64,000 nt of DNA from an uncultured Capnocytophaga sp. (GTDB lineage: Bacteria > Bacteroidota > Bacteroidia > Flavobacteriales > Flavobacteriaceae), in NCBI RefSeq assembly GCF_937936315.1, contig NZ_CALGWU010000024.1, positions 1 to 64,000 of the forward strand. The letters run 5' to 3'. Positions 1-9,780 of this stretch are shown here, one piece after another. Both the position numbers and the translations under genes were made by a program. Numbering within the stretch: the first letter of the stretch is position 1; the number at the start of each line of letters is the position of its first letter. The notes under the pieces are model-generated. The model had not been told where the DNA came from, searched no databases, and was given only the letters and a program-made list of their open reading frames with translations.

Positions 1-624
1 GCAACTATTGGTGTACTGCCTACTTTTACAGTGGCGGTAGCTGTTGCGCAGTTATCAGGGTTCAAACGCTCACAGATGCTATACACTATTTGATATGTTC
101 CTGATTTAGTTCCTGAAGGTACTGTGATAGTACCATTGTTATTCAATGTAGGGGTACTTGTTGCACCTACTACATCGGTAGTAGAGGTTACTACCGTAAG
201 GATCACATCGGTAGTTGTTGGCGTTTTAGTGCCGAGTTTGTCGTTATCTAATACCGTTCCAGTGGTAGTAGTGGTACTAGTACCATTGGTTATTGTATAA
301 GTATCCTCTTTCGCAACTATTGGTGTACTGCCTACTTTTACAGTGGCGGTAGCTGTTGCGCAGTTATTAGGGTTCAAACGCTCACAGATGCTATACACTA
401 TCTCGTAAGTACCCGATTTAGTACCCGAAGGTACAGTAACAGTACCATCGTTGTTTAATGTAGGTGTTTTAGTCGCCCCTACTACATCGGTGGTGGTGGT
501 TACTACCGTAAGGATCACATCGGTAGTAGTTGGCGTTTTAGTGCCGATTTTATCATTATCGAATACCGTTCCTGTGGTAGTAGTCGTGCTAGTACCATTG
601 GTTACCGTATAAGTATCGGCTTTA
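1..624 (-). repeat. 312-bp tandem repeat inside the giant surface protein gene
   Basis: The block starting gcaactattggtgtactgcc at position 1 recurs at 313, and a diverged start recurs at 625, so the period is 312 bp (104 codons, in frame). Units 1-312 and 313-624 agree at most bases, and many of the differences look synonymous. The array continues past the left edge, so copy number is unknown. Confidence 0.93.
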
Positions 625-3600
625 GCAACAATTGGCGTACTATTTACTTTGATGACACTTGTTTTAGTTACTGTATTTCCTTGAGGGTCTTTTCCTACAA
701 AGGTTACTGTTACTACTGATGTGTTGCACCAGTTCGTTGGTTTCACAGCAGTATAATTGTGAGTAAGGGTAGCTGTGCCACAAGTATCGGTAACAGTAGC
801 TTGGTTGAGCCAATTGGCTACAGTTGTATTTGCATTAGTATCATTACAAGCGATTGTTAAAGGAGCAGGTACAGAAAGGCTTATGGTATTGCTATAAACA
901 ACATTCACTGCTATACGAGCGCTCTCGCAATTACTACTTTTCTGAGCTACATAATAAGTGTTACCAGCTACTAAAGGAGTAGTGGCAGCCAAAGGAGTAA
1001 CAGCTGTATCAGTAGCATACCATACTATATTAGCGCCTTGAGGTTGCAAGTTAGCAATAGTAGCATTGGTACAGAAAGACTGAGTTGTTTGGGTAACCGT
1101 AGGGGTAGCCACTCGGTTGATAGTAATGTGACGTAAGGCAGACTCGCACTTAGTTCCCTCAGTATAGGAATAAGCATAAGTAGTTTGAATAAGGGTAGTA
1201 TTATCAGCTAAGGCTGTGCCTTTATTAGCTTCTGACAATCCTGCATAGATTGTTAAGATTTCGCTACTGCGAGCTGGTTCTTGAGTTCGGATATTAGCTT
1301 TGAGCTCTCCTACAGTTTTTACACATCCAGTAGTGATATTAGGGCCTGCAGGTTGAGCAGTAGTTTGCGCTGTTACTATACTTACGATAGCTTTATCACT
1401 AACACACTTACCAGCATTTTGCACTGTATAATAATAAGTTAAAGCAGGATTTATCACTACAGCATCAGCTTGTTCGTTGTAGTGATTACCACTTTTGACA
1501 TATATTTTAGCTGAAGGGTCTCCTATTTGAGTTTTTATAGTAGCAATTGTCTGTGCTATTCCTCCACATAAGTTCACTGTTTTAGGGATGATAGGGGTTG
1601 TATTGTTAGATTTAGTAAGGGTGATAAATCCTTTCAAGCTCTCACAAGCGCCTATTTGGTCGATAGTATAAGTATATTTATCAGCCTTATCCCAATCGAT
1701 AGACATTGCATCGGTTTGGAGGGTTTCTTCTTTATAAATCTTTATTTGATGGGCACTTCCTATAGCAGTTCTCAAGTCGGCTACTGTAGCGTCAGCACAT
1801 AGTGCTGCTGTAACTGAAGTAGCTGTAGTTTGGCTTGAAGAAGCAGATAGAAGGACTCTATAATAAGAAGAGGCACATTTGTTTGTTTCTTTTATAGTAA
1901 AGTAAAGGACTTGATTAATAGGTATAAGAGTTTCTGTATACTCGTTATATTTTTCTCTAGAACTTTCTTTTTGATAAAGTTTCACCCCATTAGTTTCTGT
2001 TGTAGGGTAAAGAGTTTTTAAGGCTGTTTTTACACTTTCATTGGTAACTACCAAGCTTCCATTTTGATTGGTAGTTGCACAAAGAGAAAGAGTTTGAGGG
2101 GCGGCTTGACTAATAGGTTGTAATATAAAGTTCACCTTAGCTTTAGCTGTTTCGCAAGAGCCTACTTTCTTTGTATAAAAGACATTAGTATCACTACCTA
2201 GATAGTAATTATCTACCAAAGCATTGTTGTTCAGATACACCACTACATTAGCATAATCAGTAGGGTCTATAAGTTTTTTAAGTTCTCCTACTGTAAGGGC
2301 GCATACCGCACCTAAGCTCTTTGTGGCAGGAGCTGCTGTGGCAATCTTTTTCACTTGAATAGTCATCACAGCACTATCACAAAAACCTACTTTTGAATAT
2401 CTTAGGTACAATGTTATAGGCGTAGTTTCACTGATACTTCCTATAGAAGCTGTTCCTACCTGTTTGTTTGTTTTAGCATTAGCATCAGATAAAGTAGAGT
2501 ACCAATCAAAAGAGACTAACGAATTTCTTACAGAGTTGTTATTATCTTTTATGTATTGAGCTACTTCATCATAAGTAGGATTAGCACTACAAAGATTTAC
2601 AGAACTACCAGTAGATATATTGATTTGAGTTTCTACTGTAATAGTATTTTTAACTTCCAATATTTTTTGTCCACAAGCGCTATCCAAGCTATATACGATA
2701 GTATGTGTTTTGGAAATAAATTCTATAGAGTTTAGGTTTACTTTACCATTGGCAGGGATACTAAGAATTGCTGCTTCATCTGTTAATTTAGGTTTCACCG
2801 AAGGGTTATTGGTTAAATAAGTTGTTAAAGCAGGAGGAATGTTGAACAAAGTGTTCAAATCAAATGTTTCATCAGCACTTACACACTTAGTTACCGGGGT
2901 ATTAGCAGGCATAGTAATTGCAGGGGCAGAAACCAATTTACGTTTAAATTGGTAGGCTTGTATTACAGCTGCAGCCACACAAGCGTTCACATCGGCACTA
3001 TGGTTACCTGTAAGTTTCACGCTATAGGTATGGATAAAGTCATCTTCAGTTAGCGATGGTATATAAAGAGTATTGGTATTAGTAGCAATTGGTGTAGTAG
3101 GGTTATCAGAGCGGTACCAATCAATTCTCACGTTATTTCCCATTTTGGGGATAGAAAGGCGTGCACTTTGTCCTGTACAATAGTATTCTTGTTCAGCGGT
3201 CAAAGTAGGGGGTAAGAAGTTGGAGACGCGATAGTCTACAGTTTTAGCTTCGCCGCAAGCATCAGTTACTTGGAACACGTAACGAGCGGTAAGGTTAGAA
3301 GCGTCAACATTTAAGAAGAAGTTATCGTCTTCTCCTGATTTGTTTAATATTTGAGGGGTTTGACCTGCTATATCTTTTGACACTAATTTATAGGTATAAG
3401 GAGGCGTTCCCCCTTGTGGAACGACCAACACGTGGTGTACACTAGTAGAGGGGCATCCTAATCCAAAAACTTTAGGATCTTTTAGGGTACCTTTATATTC
3501 TTTTTCTGATATTACTTGCTGGCAATCATAACTTTGCGCAGTACCCATATATTGAGAGGATGCGTTTACACTGCGTACCAAGCGGAATTTTCCTTGGGTA

Positions 3601-5744
3601 TTTCCGTCGATTGTAAATTCATTAGCGCCATATCTTACATAAAGATTTTGAGCTAACACCCATCGTTGAGTAGGTTCATCATAGCGTTGAATAAAGTAAG
3701 AGGTGTAATTTTTAGTTTGAGCAGATGTATATGTAAAGCTTAGTTTAGGGGTACAATTTTCTACCCAGCTAATATTATAGGTATCTCCAATAAGGTCATA
3801 CCTCTGACTTGCAGTTGCGCCACAAGCATTGGTGTGTTCTATCACATATTCACCTTGAGGTAAATCTTTTACCATCCAATAGTTATTGGTGATATGCTCG
3901 CTATCTTTAAGGGTATAAGGCAGAGTCATTCCTGCAGGCAGCTTAGAAATATCAGCATTAGTACTTCTAATAACTATTTGATTGATAGGGCTACCAGAAC
4001 GTTGTTCAATCACCAAAGTAGCATAATCGGTTCCTGTAGCGCTTACGCCTTTGCAACCACCTACAGGGTGGAGGTATATTACTGAAGGCACAGGGGTATT
4101 GGCAGGGATGATAATTTCGGGGAAAGTCTTTTCGCGGTTACAGCTGTCGTATACTGCTTTAAACTTGAATTTATCACCTGCATTTAAAAGTTCAGGATCT
4201 ACTAAATTAGGTCCGTTATAATCAATTCTCTTCACATATTTATTTATCAGAGAAGGATTTGTAGTCGTTATCTTATAGAAGCCTGCTGCTTCAGGATTGA
4301 AGCTAGAGGGATAGCTTTCTAAAACAAAATAGACAGGAATATTAGTATCAGAAGACGAAGTGCGCGAATAAATAGGATTTCTTACTATAGCTATTGATTT
4401 GCAAGCCGCTCCTTTCTCCTCTGTCATTACACTTACTTCATTAAATGGATTGGCTACAGAGACTTGTTTTTCGGTAAGAGTCATAGAGCCACAAGCTGAT
4501 GTAAGTATAGCTTTTGCTTTCCAATTGCCATACTCTATAGGATAGCCTTCTCGTATAGCATTTTTTAGGTTTAAATATTTTACCTCATTATTTTGATACA
4601 CATAACTAAATTTCTGTTCAAGTTCTCTTCGATCAGAAATGGTAATTGTTTTAGTATAAGTGCGATGAGTAGGCGATTCAAAAATCAATTGTATATTGAA
4701 AGGATAAGGCAGGGCATCGCCTTCCAACACTTCGTGAAGGTTATCTCCTTCTAGCCATATTCCACTAAAAGTTACATAATCACAGCTGTATTCCCAACCT
4801 TCGGCTGAGTATATTTTTTTAAGGTTGAAATTGAAGTTTTTAACGGAAGCAGATTGAGGTTGAGGAGCATTACCTCCACCAATAGCGCAGAAGTCCTCTA
4901 CTTTTACTTTATATTGTCCTACGGGCACATTTGTGAAGACATTAGAGGTTTGTCGAGTTGTAGCTTGGCTATAAGGGGTATCATCTTGTTTAAGAAGGGT
5001 GAAGAACAAAGGATATTTCCCTTTGGTTATATTCACCTTCACATCACCATTGGTACCAGGACAAACTGCTGGCACATATAATACATTGTACTCTACATTC
5101 TCTACTGTAGACTTTACTAGTATATTTTTTTGTTCTATGTTTTTAGAGGGATTAGTTTTATGTTTTGCAATAAGGTCGTAAGAACCTGCTACAATAGCTT
5201 CTATACCCGATGAAGAGGAAAGTTGTTTGGTATAGTCGTAATTAGCTTGTGAACTTTTTTTATAGTGGAAAGTATAGTCATTTTCGTTGACAGAGTTTCC
5301 TATGAGTTTAAAGAAGATACCACCACCTCGTTCACACCATTCTTGTTCTACTCTCACAGATAGAGCAGCAGCAGTTTGAGGAGTAATAGTATAATCAAAG
5401 CCACTAGTATAAGAACAAGAGCCTTTTTGGGCAGTAAAAGAGAATTTGCGTTCTGAATTAACAACACCTACAGCAATAGCTACAGAGATTTGCACAGGTG
5501 TTCCCGTATAGGTATAATCATAGGCATTTCCTGCTTGATCTCTAAAAGTATATTTAGTGCCCGCTAGTGGATAGCGAATCACAAACTCGCCGATTTCTCC
5601 TTGAGTTACATTAGAGAAAGTTGTAATACGGGTTTGTTCCAAAGCTTTGCGTATATTCTCGTCGCAAGCTTGGGCGTTGATCTTTCCAAAGGAAAGAGAA
5701 AGTGTACATAATAATACTAATAACGATTGTAAATGTCTATACAT
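1..5744 (-). CDS. Giant secreted Ig-like repeat surface protein (C-terminus outside window)
   Basis: The reading frame is open from ATG at 5744 to the left edge, giving about 1,915 residues without the C-terminus. The first ~25 residues are a signal peptide (MYRHLQSLLVLLC..., ending SFGKINAQA). Next come ~900 residues of irregular beta-rich modules with scattered cysteines. From about 2,650 down to 1,100 there is a series of 75-90 residue modules, each opening with a motif like LCADATVADLRTAIG. An HYR-like module with HNYTAVKPTNWCNTSVVTV follows, and then 104-residue tandem repeats containing IVYSICERLNPDNCATATAT. In Bacteroidota such proteins are usually type IX secretion substrates or gliding adhesins with a sorting domain at the C-terminus, which cannot be seen here. 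Location at the cell surface and a role in adhesion are inferred. Plus-strand ORFs here are antisense shadows. Confidence 0.85.
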   Translation of the reverse strand, partial: MYRHLQSLLVLLCTLSLSFGKINAQACDENIRKALEQTRITTFSNVTQGEIGEFVIRYPLAGTKYTFRDQAGNAYDYTYTGTPVQISVAIAVGVVNSERKFSFTAQKGSCSYTSGFDYTITPQTAAALSVRVEQEWCERGGGIFFKLIGNSVNENDYTFHYKKSSQANYDYTKQLSSSSGIEAIVAGSYDLIAKHKTNPSKNIEQKNILVKSTVENVEYNVLYVPAVCPGTNGDVKVNITKGKYPLFFTLLKQDDTPYSQATTRQTSNVFTNVPVGQYKVKVEDFCAIGGGNAPQPQSASVKNFNFNLKKIYSAEGWEYSCDYVTFSGIWLEGDNLHEVLEGDALPYPFNIQLIFESPTHRTYTKTITISDRRELEQKFSYVYQNNEVKYLNLKNAIREGYPIEYGNWKAKAILTSACGSMTLTEKQVSVANPFNEVSVMTEEKGAACKSIAIVRNPIYSRTSSSDTNIPVYFVLESYPSSFNPEAAGFYKITTTNPSLINKYVKRIDYNGPNLVDPELLNAGDKFKFKAVYDSCNREKTFPEIIIPANTPVPSVIYLHPVGGCKGVSATGTDYATLVIEQRSGSPINQIVIRSTNADISKLPAGMTLPYTLKDSEHITNNYWMVKDLPQGEYVIEHTNACGATASQRYDLIGDTYNISWVENCTPKLSFTYTSAQTKNYTSYFIQRYDEPTQRWVLAQNLYVRYGANEFTIDGNTQGKFRLVRSVNASSQYMGTAQSYDCQQVISEKEYKGTLKDPKVFGLGCPSTSVHHVLVVPQGGTPPYTYKLVSKDIAGQTPQILNKSGEDDNFFLNVDASNLTARYVFQVTDACGEAKTVDYRVSNFLPPTLTAEQEYYCTGQSARLSIPKMGNNVRIDWYRSDNPTTPIATNTNTLYIPSLTEDDFIHTYSVKLTGNHSADVNACVAAAVIQAYQFKRKLVSAPAITMPANTPVTKCVSADETFDLNTLFNIPPALTTYLTNNPSVKPKLTDEAAILSIPANGKVNLNSIEFISKTHTIVYSLDSACGQKILEVKNTITVETQINISTGSSVNLCSANPTYDEVAQYIKDNNNSVRNSLVSFDWYSTLSDANAKTNKQVGTASIGSISETTPITLYLRYSKVGFCDSAVMTIQVKKIATAAPATKSLGAVCALTVGELKKLIDPTDYANVVVYLNNNALVDNYYLGSDTNVFYTKKVGSCETAKAKVNFILQPISQAAPQTLSLCATTNQNGSLVVTNESVKTALKTLYPTTETNGVKLYQKESSREKYNEYTETLIPINQVLYFTIKETNKCASSYYRVLLSASSSQTTATSVTAALCADATVADLRTAIGSAHQIKIYKEETLQTDAMSIDWDKADKYTYTIDQIGACESLKGFITLTKSNNTTPIIPKTVNLCGGIAQTIATIKTQIGDPSAKIYVKSGNHYNEQADAVVINPALTYYYTVQNAGKCVSDKAIVSIVTAQTTAQPAGPNITTGCVKTVGELKANIRTQEPARSSEILTIYAGLSEANKGTALADNTTLIQTTYAYSYTEGTKCESALRHITINRVATPTVTQTTQSFCTNATIANLQPQGANIVWYATDTAVTPLAATTPLVAGNTYYVAQKSSNCESARIAVNVVYSNTISLSVPAPLTIACNDTNANTTVANWLNQATVTDTCGTATLTHNYTAVKPTNWCNTSVVTVTFVGKDPQGNTVTKTSVIKVNSTPIVAKADTYTVTNGTSTTTTTGTVFDNDKIGTKTPTTTDVILTVVTTTTDVVGATKTPTLNNDGTVTVPSGTKSGTYEIVYSICERLNPNNCATATATVKVGSTPIVAKEDTYTITNGTSTTTTTGTVLDNDKLGTKTPTTTDVILTVVTSTTDVVGATSTPTLNNNGTITVPSGTKSGTYQIVYSICERLNPDNCATATATVKVGSTPIV

Positions 5745-5784
5745 TTGTGATAACATTGAGGTATAATTAACGAATTTAAGACGG

Positions 5785-5792
5785 CAAAGTTA
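5785..5792 (-). promoter_or_regulatory. Probable -7 element for the giant surface protein gene
   Basis: TAACTTTG on the minus strand fits the Bacteroidota -7 consensus TAnnTTTG and lies about 40 bases before the ATG at 5744. No TTTG/TTG sits at the usual 19-20 base spacing, so the upstream half is uncertain. Confidence 0.45.
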
Positions 5793-5880
5793 GCAAAAAT
5801 ATTTTACAATGTTACACAACAACAATATTTTAGTATATTTTTAACGTTTTTTTAAGGAAAGTTTATTTATTTTTATCTAA

Positions 5881-7062
5881 TTATTTGATAGAGTAACCTC
5901 TTTTCTCAAAAGCTTGTACTAACTGCTGGATATGGTCGGTGCCATTGGTTTCGACAGTGATGAGCACCTCCTTATCGCGGAAACGAGAAAGGTTTTTAAA
6001 CTGATTGTGAGCGAGTTTTACAATATTTGCACCTACTTCGGCAATGATATGGGTAATTTTAGCAAGTTCGCCAGGGCGGTCGGGGATGCTTACTGAGAAG
6101 TTGAAAATACGATCACGACTCACCAATCCTTTGCTTATCATTGAGGAAATCATTAGCACATCGATATTGCCACCACTGACTACAGGCACGATATTCTTAT
6201 TGCGGTCGGTAAGTTTTTTAAGGGCAGCCAAAGGTAATACTCCTGAGTTTTCGGCTATAATTTTATGTTTTTCAGCTAGTAGCAAAAAAGCCTCGGTAAG
6301 TTCGTAGTCGTCTACAGTTACAACCTCGTCTACATATTTTTTGATATACTCGAAATTGAGTTCTCCTATTCGTTTTACTGCAGTACCATCGGCGATGGTA
6401 TTGGCTTCTGGCAGGGTAACGATTTTGTTTTTCTTAAGTGCTTCGGTAGCCGACGCAGCTCCTGAGGGCTCTACCCCTACAATTTTTATATCGGGTTTGA
6501 TTTGTTTAGCAGCGCAGGCAATACCCGAGATAAGTCCGCCACCACCTATAGGCACGACTATCACATCGGTTTGAGGCAGTTGTTCGAGGATTTCGAGGGC
6601 AATAGTACCTTGTCCTTCAAGCACATCGGGGTCGTTGAAAGGATGGACAAACACATAACCTTCTTTTTCTTCTAACTCTTTGGCTTTCTGGTAAGCATCG
6701 TCGTACACATCGCCGTAGAGCACCACCTCAGCGCCATATTTTTTAGTAGATTGCACTTTGATAAGAGGGGTAGTTTTAGGCATTACAATCACTGCTTTGA
6801 TACCCAACTCGCGGGCTGCATAAGCAACCCCTTGGGCGTGATTACCCGCCGAAGAAGCAATCACTCCGCGTTGTTTTTCGGCTTCGGTGAGTTTGAGCAT
6901 TTTGTTATAAGCGCCACGAATTTTGAAAGCTCCTGTTTTTTGGAGATTTTCGGGCTTGATGTAGATGTTGTTGCCTGATTCTTCACTGAAGATAGGACTA
7001 TACATAAGAGGTGTGGGAAGGAGCACATTTTTGAGGTGCTCACGTGCTGTGGTAAAGTTCAT
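5881..7062 (-). CDS. ilvA: Threonine ammonia-lyase (threonine deaminase)
   Basis: A PLP enzyme that converts L-threonine to 2-oxobutanoate and ammonia, the first committed step of isoleucine synthesis. The start is ATG at 7062 (MNFTTAREH); an in-frame TTG lies 9 bases upstream but is less likely. The product is 393 residues. The PLP lysine is in KTGAFKIRGA (about residue 47), the glycine-rich phosphate loop is SSAGNHAQGVA and later VVPIGGGGLISG. The C-terminal ~75 residues form one ACT-type regulatory domain (SVSIPDRPGELAKIT). Length and the single ACT domain match the medium-length IlvA form. Biosynthetic versus catabolic use cannot be decided, since no ilv genes are adjacent. Confidence 0.93.
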   Translation of the reverse strand: MNFTTAREHLKNVLLPTPLMYSPIFSEESGNNIYIKPENLQKTGAFKIRGAYNKMLKLTEAEKQRGVIASSAGNHAQGVAYAARELGIKAVIVMPKTTPLIKVQSTKKYGAEVVLYGDVYDDAYQKAKELEEKEGYVFVHPFNDPDVLEGQGTIALEILEQLPQTDVIVVPIGGGGLISGIACAAKQIKPDIKIVGVEPSGAASATEALKKNKIVTLPEANTIADGTAVKRIGELNFEYIKKYVDEVVTVDDYELTEAFLLLAEKHKIIAENSGVLPLAALKKLTDRNKNIVPVVSGGNIDVLMISSMISKGLVSRDRIFNFSVSIPDRPGELAKITHIIAEVGANIVKLAHNQFKNLSRFRDKEVLITVETNGTDHIQQLVQAFEKRGYSIK

Positions 7063-7119
7063 AATTTTCAATTAACAATAGATGATTAACAATGGTATAA
7101 GTTATAAAAAACCATTTTT

Positions 7120-7953
7120 TTAGGATTGACCGACACCATGCACTTGCACTTGAGGGAATGGGATTTCTATATTGGCGGCATCAAATCGATTTTTGATGGT
7201 TTCTACGGTTCGGAAATAGCATTCCCAATAGTCGGTATTAAGGCACCAATAGCGCAAAGAGAGGTTTACGGAACTATCGGCTAACTCCTCTACATAAACC
7301 ACAGGAACGGGATCGGAGAGAGCTTTAGTTTCTTCATTAGCGATTTGCAATAGTACTTCTCGGGCTTTCTGAATATTAGAACTATAGCCTATACCTACAA
7401 GTACATATACGCGACGTTTTTCCTCCTTGCTGTAGTTGATAATACTATTACTAAACAGCTGGGTGTTAGGGATGATTGCCTGCTCATTATTGGCTTTGTT
7501 GAGGGTTGTAGCAAAGAGACCAATATTTTTCACGGTTCCTTTTTCGCCATTACCTTCGATTACATCGCCTACGCGGAAAGGTTTGAAAATGATTATCATT
7601 ATACCGCTGGCAAAGTTAGACAACGAACCTTGCAAAGCTAAACCTACAGCTACAAAACCACTGGTAATAATAGCGATAAACTGTGTTGCAGGCAAGCCTA
7701 TAACTTGTATTATAGTGAGGAAAAGTGCGATATATAGAATCCATCGTACTACCTGCAATAGAAAATTTTGCAAAGCGAGGTCTACCTCACGGCGTTCCAT
7801 CAATTTTTTGATGAGTTTTACAATAAAACGGATAATATATCGCCCTATAAAGTAGAGAGCTATAGCCCCTAACATTGTAGGGAGATAATTGAAGAGTCCT
7901 TTAATCCAATCTTTAATCAGACTCTCAAAATCAATAGGTGAAAATTCGGGCAT
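7120..7953 (-). CDS. MscS-family mechanosensitive ion channel
   Basis: An inner-membrane channel of 277 residues that opens under membrane tension to release solutes after osmotic downshift. Two N-terminal membrane helices (residues ~20-45 and 70-90) precede the pore-lining helix GFVAVGLALQGSLSNFASG, followed by the family hallmark IIIFKPFRVGDVIE and the beta domain. The C-terminal cytoplasmic part ends IPFPQVQVHGVGQS. This is the compact MscS type without a periplasmic extension. It is separated by 106 bases from the upstream exporter genes on the same strand, and the spacer carries AATTGACAATT-type low-complexity sequence. Confidence 0.93.
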   Translation of the reverse strand: MPEFSPIDFESLIKDWIKGLFNYLPTMLGAIALYFIGRYIIRFIVKLIKKLMERREVDLALQNFLLQVVRWILYIALFLTIIQVIGLPATQFIAIITSGFVAVGLALQGSLSNFASGIMIIIFKPFRVGDVIEGNGEKGTVKNIGLFATTLNKANNEQAIIPNTQLFSNSIINYSKEEKRRVYVLVGIGYSSNIQKAREVLLQIANEETKALSDPVPVVYVEELADSSVNLSLRYWCLNTDYWECYFRTVETIKNRFDAANIEIPFPQVQVHGVGQS

Positions 7954-8059
7954 ATTTATTCAATTAACAATTTATAATTGACAATTGACAATTATAAGAT
8001 TGTGATACACTTTATAAAAGTTCGTAACACACTCTCAATTTGCCATTTATCAATTGGTA

Positions 8060-8641
8060 TTACACAGGTTCATTTTCCACTTCTTCTTTAGGCAAATCGC
8101 TTTGTGATTCTCGGCGCAATAAGCGGTGTTTGATAACTTCGTTTAAATCTTTACCTTTTACTGAATAGGTATTGAATAAAAGCATAGGAGCAATTACCCC
8201 AAAAGCTAAACACATTGTGATGAAACCAGTTTGCAAACCGAGTTTGATGGTGTGGAACAGCAGGTCTAAAGTCTCTTCTTGAGGTGTTTGTACAGTTACT
8301 ATTTTGATGATATTCATCATAAACTCATAGCCAAACTTCCCAGGAATCATATTGATAACGGCAGGAATTGTGAATACGATAGGCGGCGTGTGCACGCGGT
8401 GAGCAAAATACACTGCTAAAAGCCCTACGGTACAAGCACCTAAAAAGGAGGTAATCACAATTTGATCGGGCATAAGCGTGCCTAAAAGTACAAACTTAAT
8501 ACCCCAACCTAAACCACCGAGCAATCCGGTAATCCACAAGGCACGACGGGGAGTATTGAACAATAAAGCAAAACCGATAGAAATCCACATCGACCAAAAG
8601 ATGCGCTCGGCTAATCCTAAAAATACATCATAGAAGTTCAT
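8060..8641 (-). CDS. Threonine/serine exporter, ThrE-type C-terminal half
   Basis: A small multi-pass membrane protein of 193 residues matching the ThrE_2 (DUF3815-like) half of threonine/serine exporters. Five hydrophobic segments are visible. The N-terminus NFYDVFLGLAERIFWSMWIS and the loop ending AVINMIPGKFGYEFM resemble the family. ATG at 8641 is preferred over an in-frame TTG at 8647. The start overlaps the end of the upstream partner by 14 bases, so the two are translationally coupled. In Corynebacterium ThrE both halves are one protein; here they are split, as in many Bacteroidota. The polar tail (about 35 residues) is variable. Confidence 0.85.
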   Translation of the reverse strand: MNFYDVFLGLAERIFWSMWISIGFALLFNTPRRALWITGLLGGLGWGIKFVLLGTLMPDQIVITSFLGACTVGLLAVYFAHRVHTPPIVFTIPAVINMIPGKFGYEFMMNIIKIVTVQTPQEETLDLLFHTIKLGLQTGFITMCLAFGVIAPMLLFNTYSVKGKDLNEVIKHRLLRRESQSDLPKEEVENEPV

Positions 8642-9398
8642 AACCAAATAATAGTAAAGCTAAATAAAAACCTAATGAAATCATAAACACCAAAATAGCT
8701 GAGTGAGTGAGCTTGGCTACCCCTGCTACAATACAGCCTGAAAGCATATCAATAAAACCATTGATAAGAGGCACCCCTGGTACCAACCACAGCACACAAG
8801 CGGCTAAGGCATTGTGATAGTGCTCTACACCAAGCAAACGGAAGATGCTCATTACAGACACCGATACAAAAGCTGCCCAAGCCCAACAAATATAAACATT
8901 GAACTTCCGCAATTGCAAAATGCGTCGGCCAGCTAATCCTATGAAAGTAGCCAAAAACGACATACCAAACTCGGCATAACTAGCATCTTTACCGCCAAAC
9001 ACATAGGCTAGCGAACCGCCAGCAACAGCTACGAAAAACCACATTACATACATATTGTAATGCGGACGTGCCTTGATAGCAGCGACTTCCTCTTCAATTT
9101 CCTCTATAGAGAGTTTTTCTTCGATAGCCTCCCACGAGAGGATACTAATATCGGAAATAGCACTGAAGTTCACCCCGTGATGCGGAATAACTCGCACGAT
9201 AGTTTCCTTTTCACCTGTAGCCTTATCTTGAACAGTAAGCACAGTAGCAGCGTGTGAATAGAAATTTTCGCAATGGTAATTTAGAGCATTAGAGAAGCGT
9301 TCTACATTGCGTTCTACCCTTCGGGTATTAGCACCGCTAGAGATCAGCAGTTCGTTGATATCGGCAAAGAGTTTTGCCGCTCGTTCAATGGGTCTCAT
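8628..9398 (-). CDS. Threonine/serine exporter, ThrE-type N-terminal half (DUF1212)
   Basis: A 256-residue protein with the ThrE N-terminal signature ELLISSGANTRRVERNVERF at residues ~15-35, then an amphipathic region and five membrane helices. It pairs with the overlapping downstream gene to form a complete exporter, with probable role in threonine/serine efflux. The frame is open to 9479, but an exact promoter -7 box (TATCTTTG) covers 9477-9484, so a start there is impossible. ATG at 9398 (MRPIERAAKLF) fits the family start, and ATG at 9452 is the only alternative. Confidence 0.87.
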   Translation of the reverse strand: MRPIERAAKLFADINELLISSGANTRRVERNVERFSNALNYHCENFYSHAATVLTVQDKATGEKETIVRVIPHHGVNFSAISDISILSWEAIEEKLSIEEIEEEVAAIKARPHYNMYVMWFFVAVAGGSLAYVFGGKDASYAEFGMSFLATFIGLAGRRILQLRKFNVYICWAWAAFVSVSVMSIFRLLGVEHYHNALAACVLWLVPGVPLINGFIDMLSGCIVAGVAKLTHSAILVFMISLGFYLALLLFGYELL

Positions 9399-9476
9399 AT
9401 AGTTAATTTGTCGATTTCTTAATTTGTTTAATAATTCAACATTGGCAAACATCTTCACACAAATATTACCAAAGTG

Positions 9477-9507
9477 CAAAGATAGGTATAATTAATAAAT
9501 TAGCAAA
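9477..9507 (-). promoter_or_regulatory. Promoter of the ThrE-type exporter pair
   Basis: On the minus strand TTTG (9507-9504), 19 bases, then TATCTTTG (9484-9477). This is an exact fit to the Bacteroidota -33/-7 promoter and rules out the longer upstream start for the exporter. Confidence 0.8.
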
Positions 9508-9679
9508 TTAGTAAAATAGTAAATTTACCACCCTCCTTTAATAAACTCAAATAAAAATTTAATAGAAAAAACTTCTAATTATGGTAAAAAACAAGCGGAA
9601 TTACTCAAAACAGCAAAGAAAAATAATCAATTTATTTGCATCAAAATCAATCACTAACGATGGAATACCAAGAACTAAT

Positions 9680-9710
9680 TTTGCCAGTTGGCATAATTTT
9701 TGTACTTTTG
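9680..9710 (+). promoter_or_regulatory. Promoter of the lysozyme-fold protein gene
   Basis: TTTG at 9680-9683, 19 bases, TACTTTTG at 9703-9710. It exactly fits the -33/-7 consensus and is followed by a leader of about 65 bases. Confidence 0.8.
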
Positions 9711-9780
9711 CCGCCGAAATAATTTTAAGCAAGCATTTTCTCTTATAGAAAAGCCGTAAGTCTTAAAGAAAATAAAATTT

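Larger units (their letters stand above)
9399..9780. other. Divergent intergenic region with two promoters
   Basis: This is a 382-base AT-rich spacer between divergent genes. It holds the exporter promoter and leader (minus strand), an AT-rich stretch of TTAGCAAATTAG-type low-complexity sequence, and the promoter of the plus-strand gene at 9781. No convincing gene was seen; a 69-codon minus ORF here antisenses the signal peptide of the next gene. Confidence 0.6.

Noticed and set aside
1..650. CRISPR-like or insertion-sequence repeat
   Set aside because: Period is 312 bp, in frame and coding, with no short spacers; it is a protein tandem repeat.
3894..5181. Plus-strand ORFs (60-75 codons)
   Set aside because: Antisense to the giant surface protein frame, with no promoter and no family resemblance.
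9399..9479. Upstream start of the ThrE N-half at 9479
   Set aside because: It would lie on top of the exact TATCTTTG promoter box.
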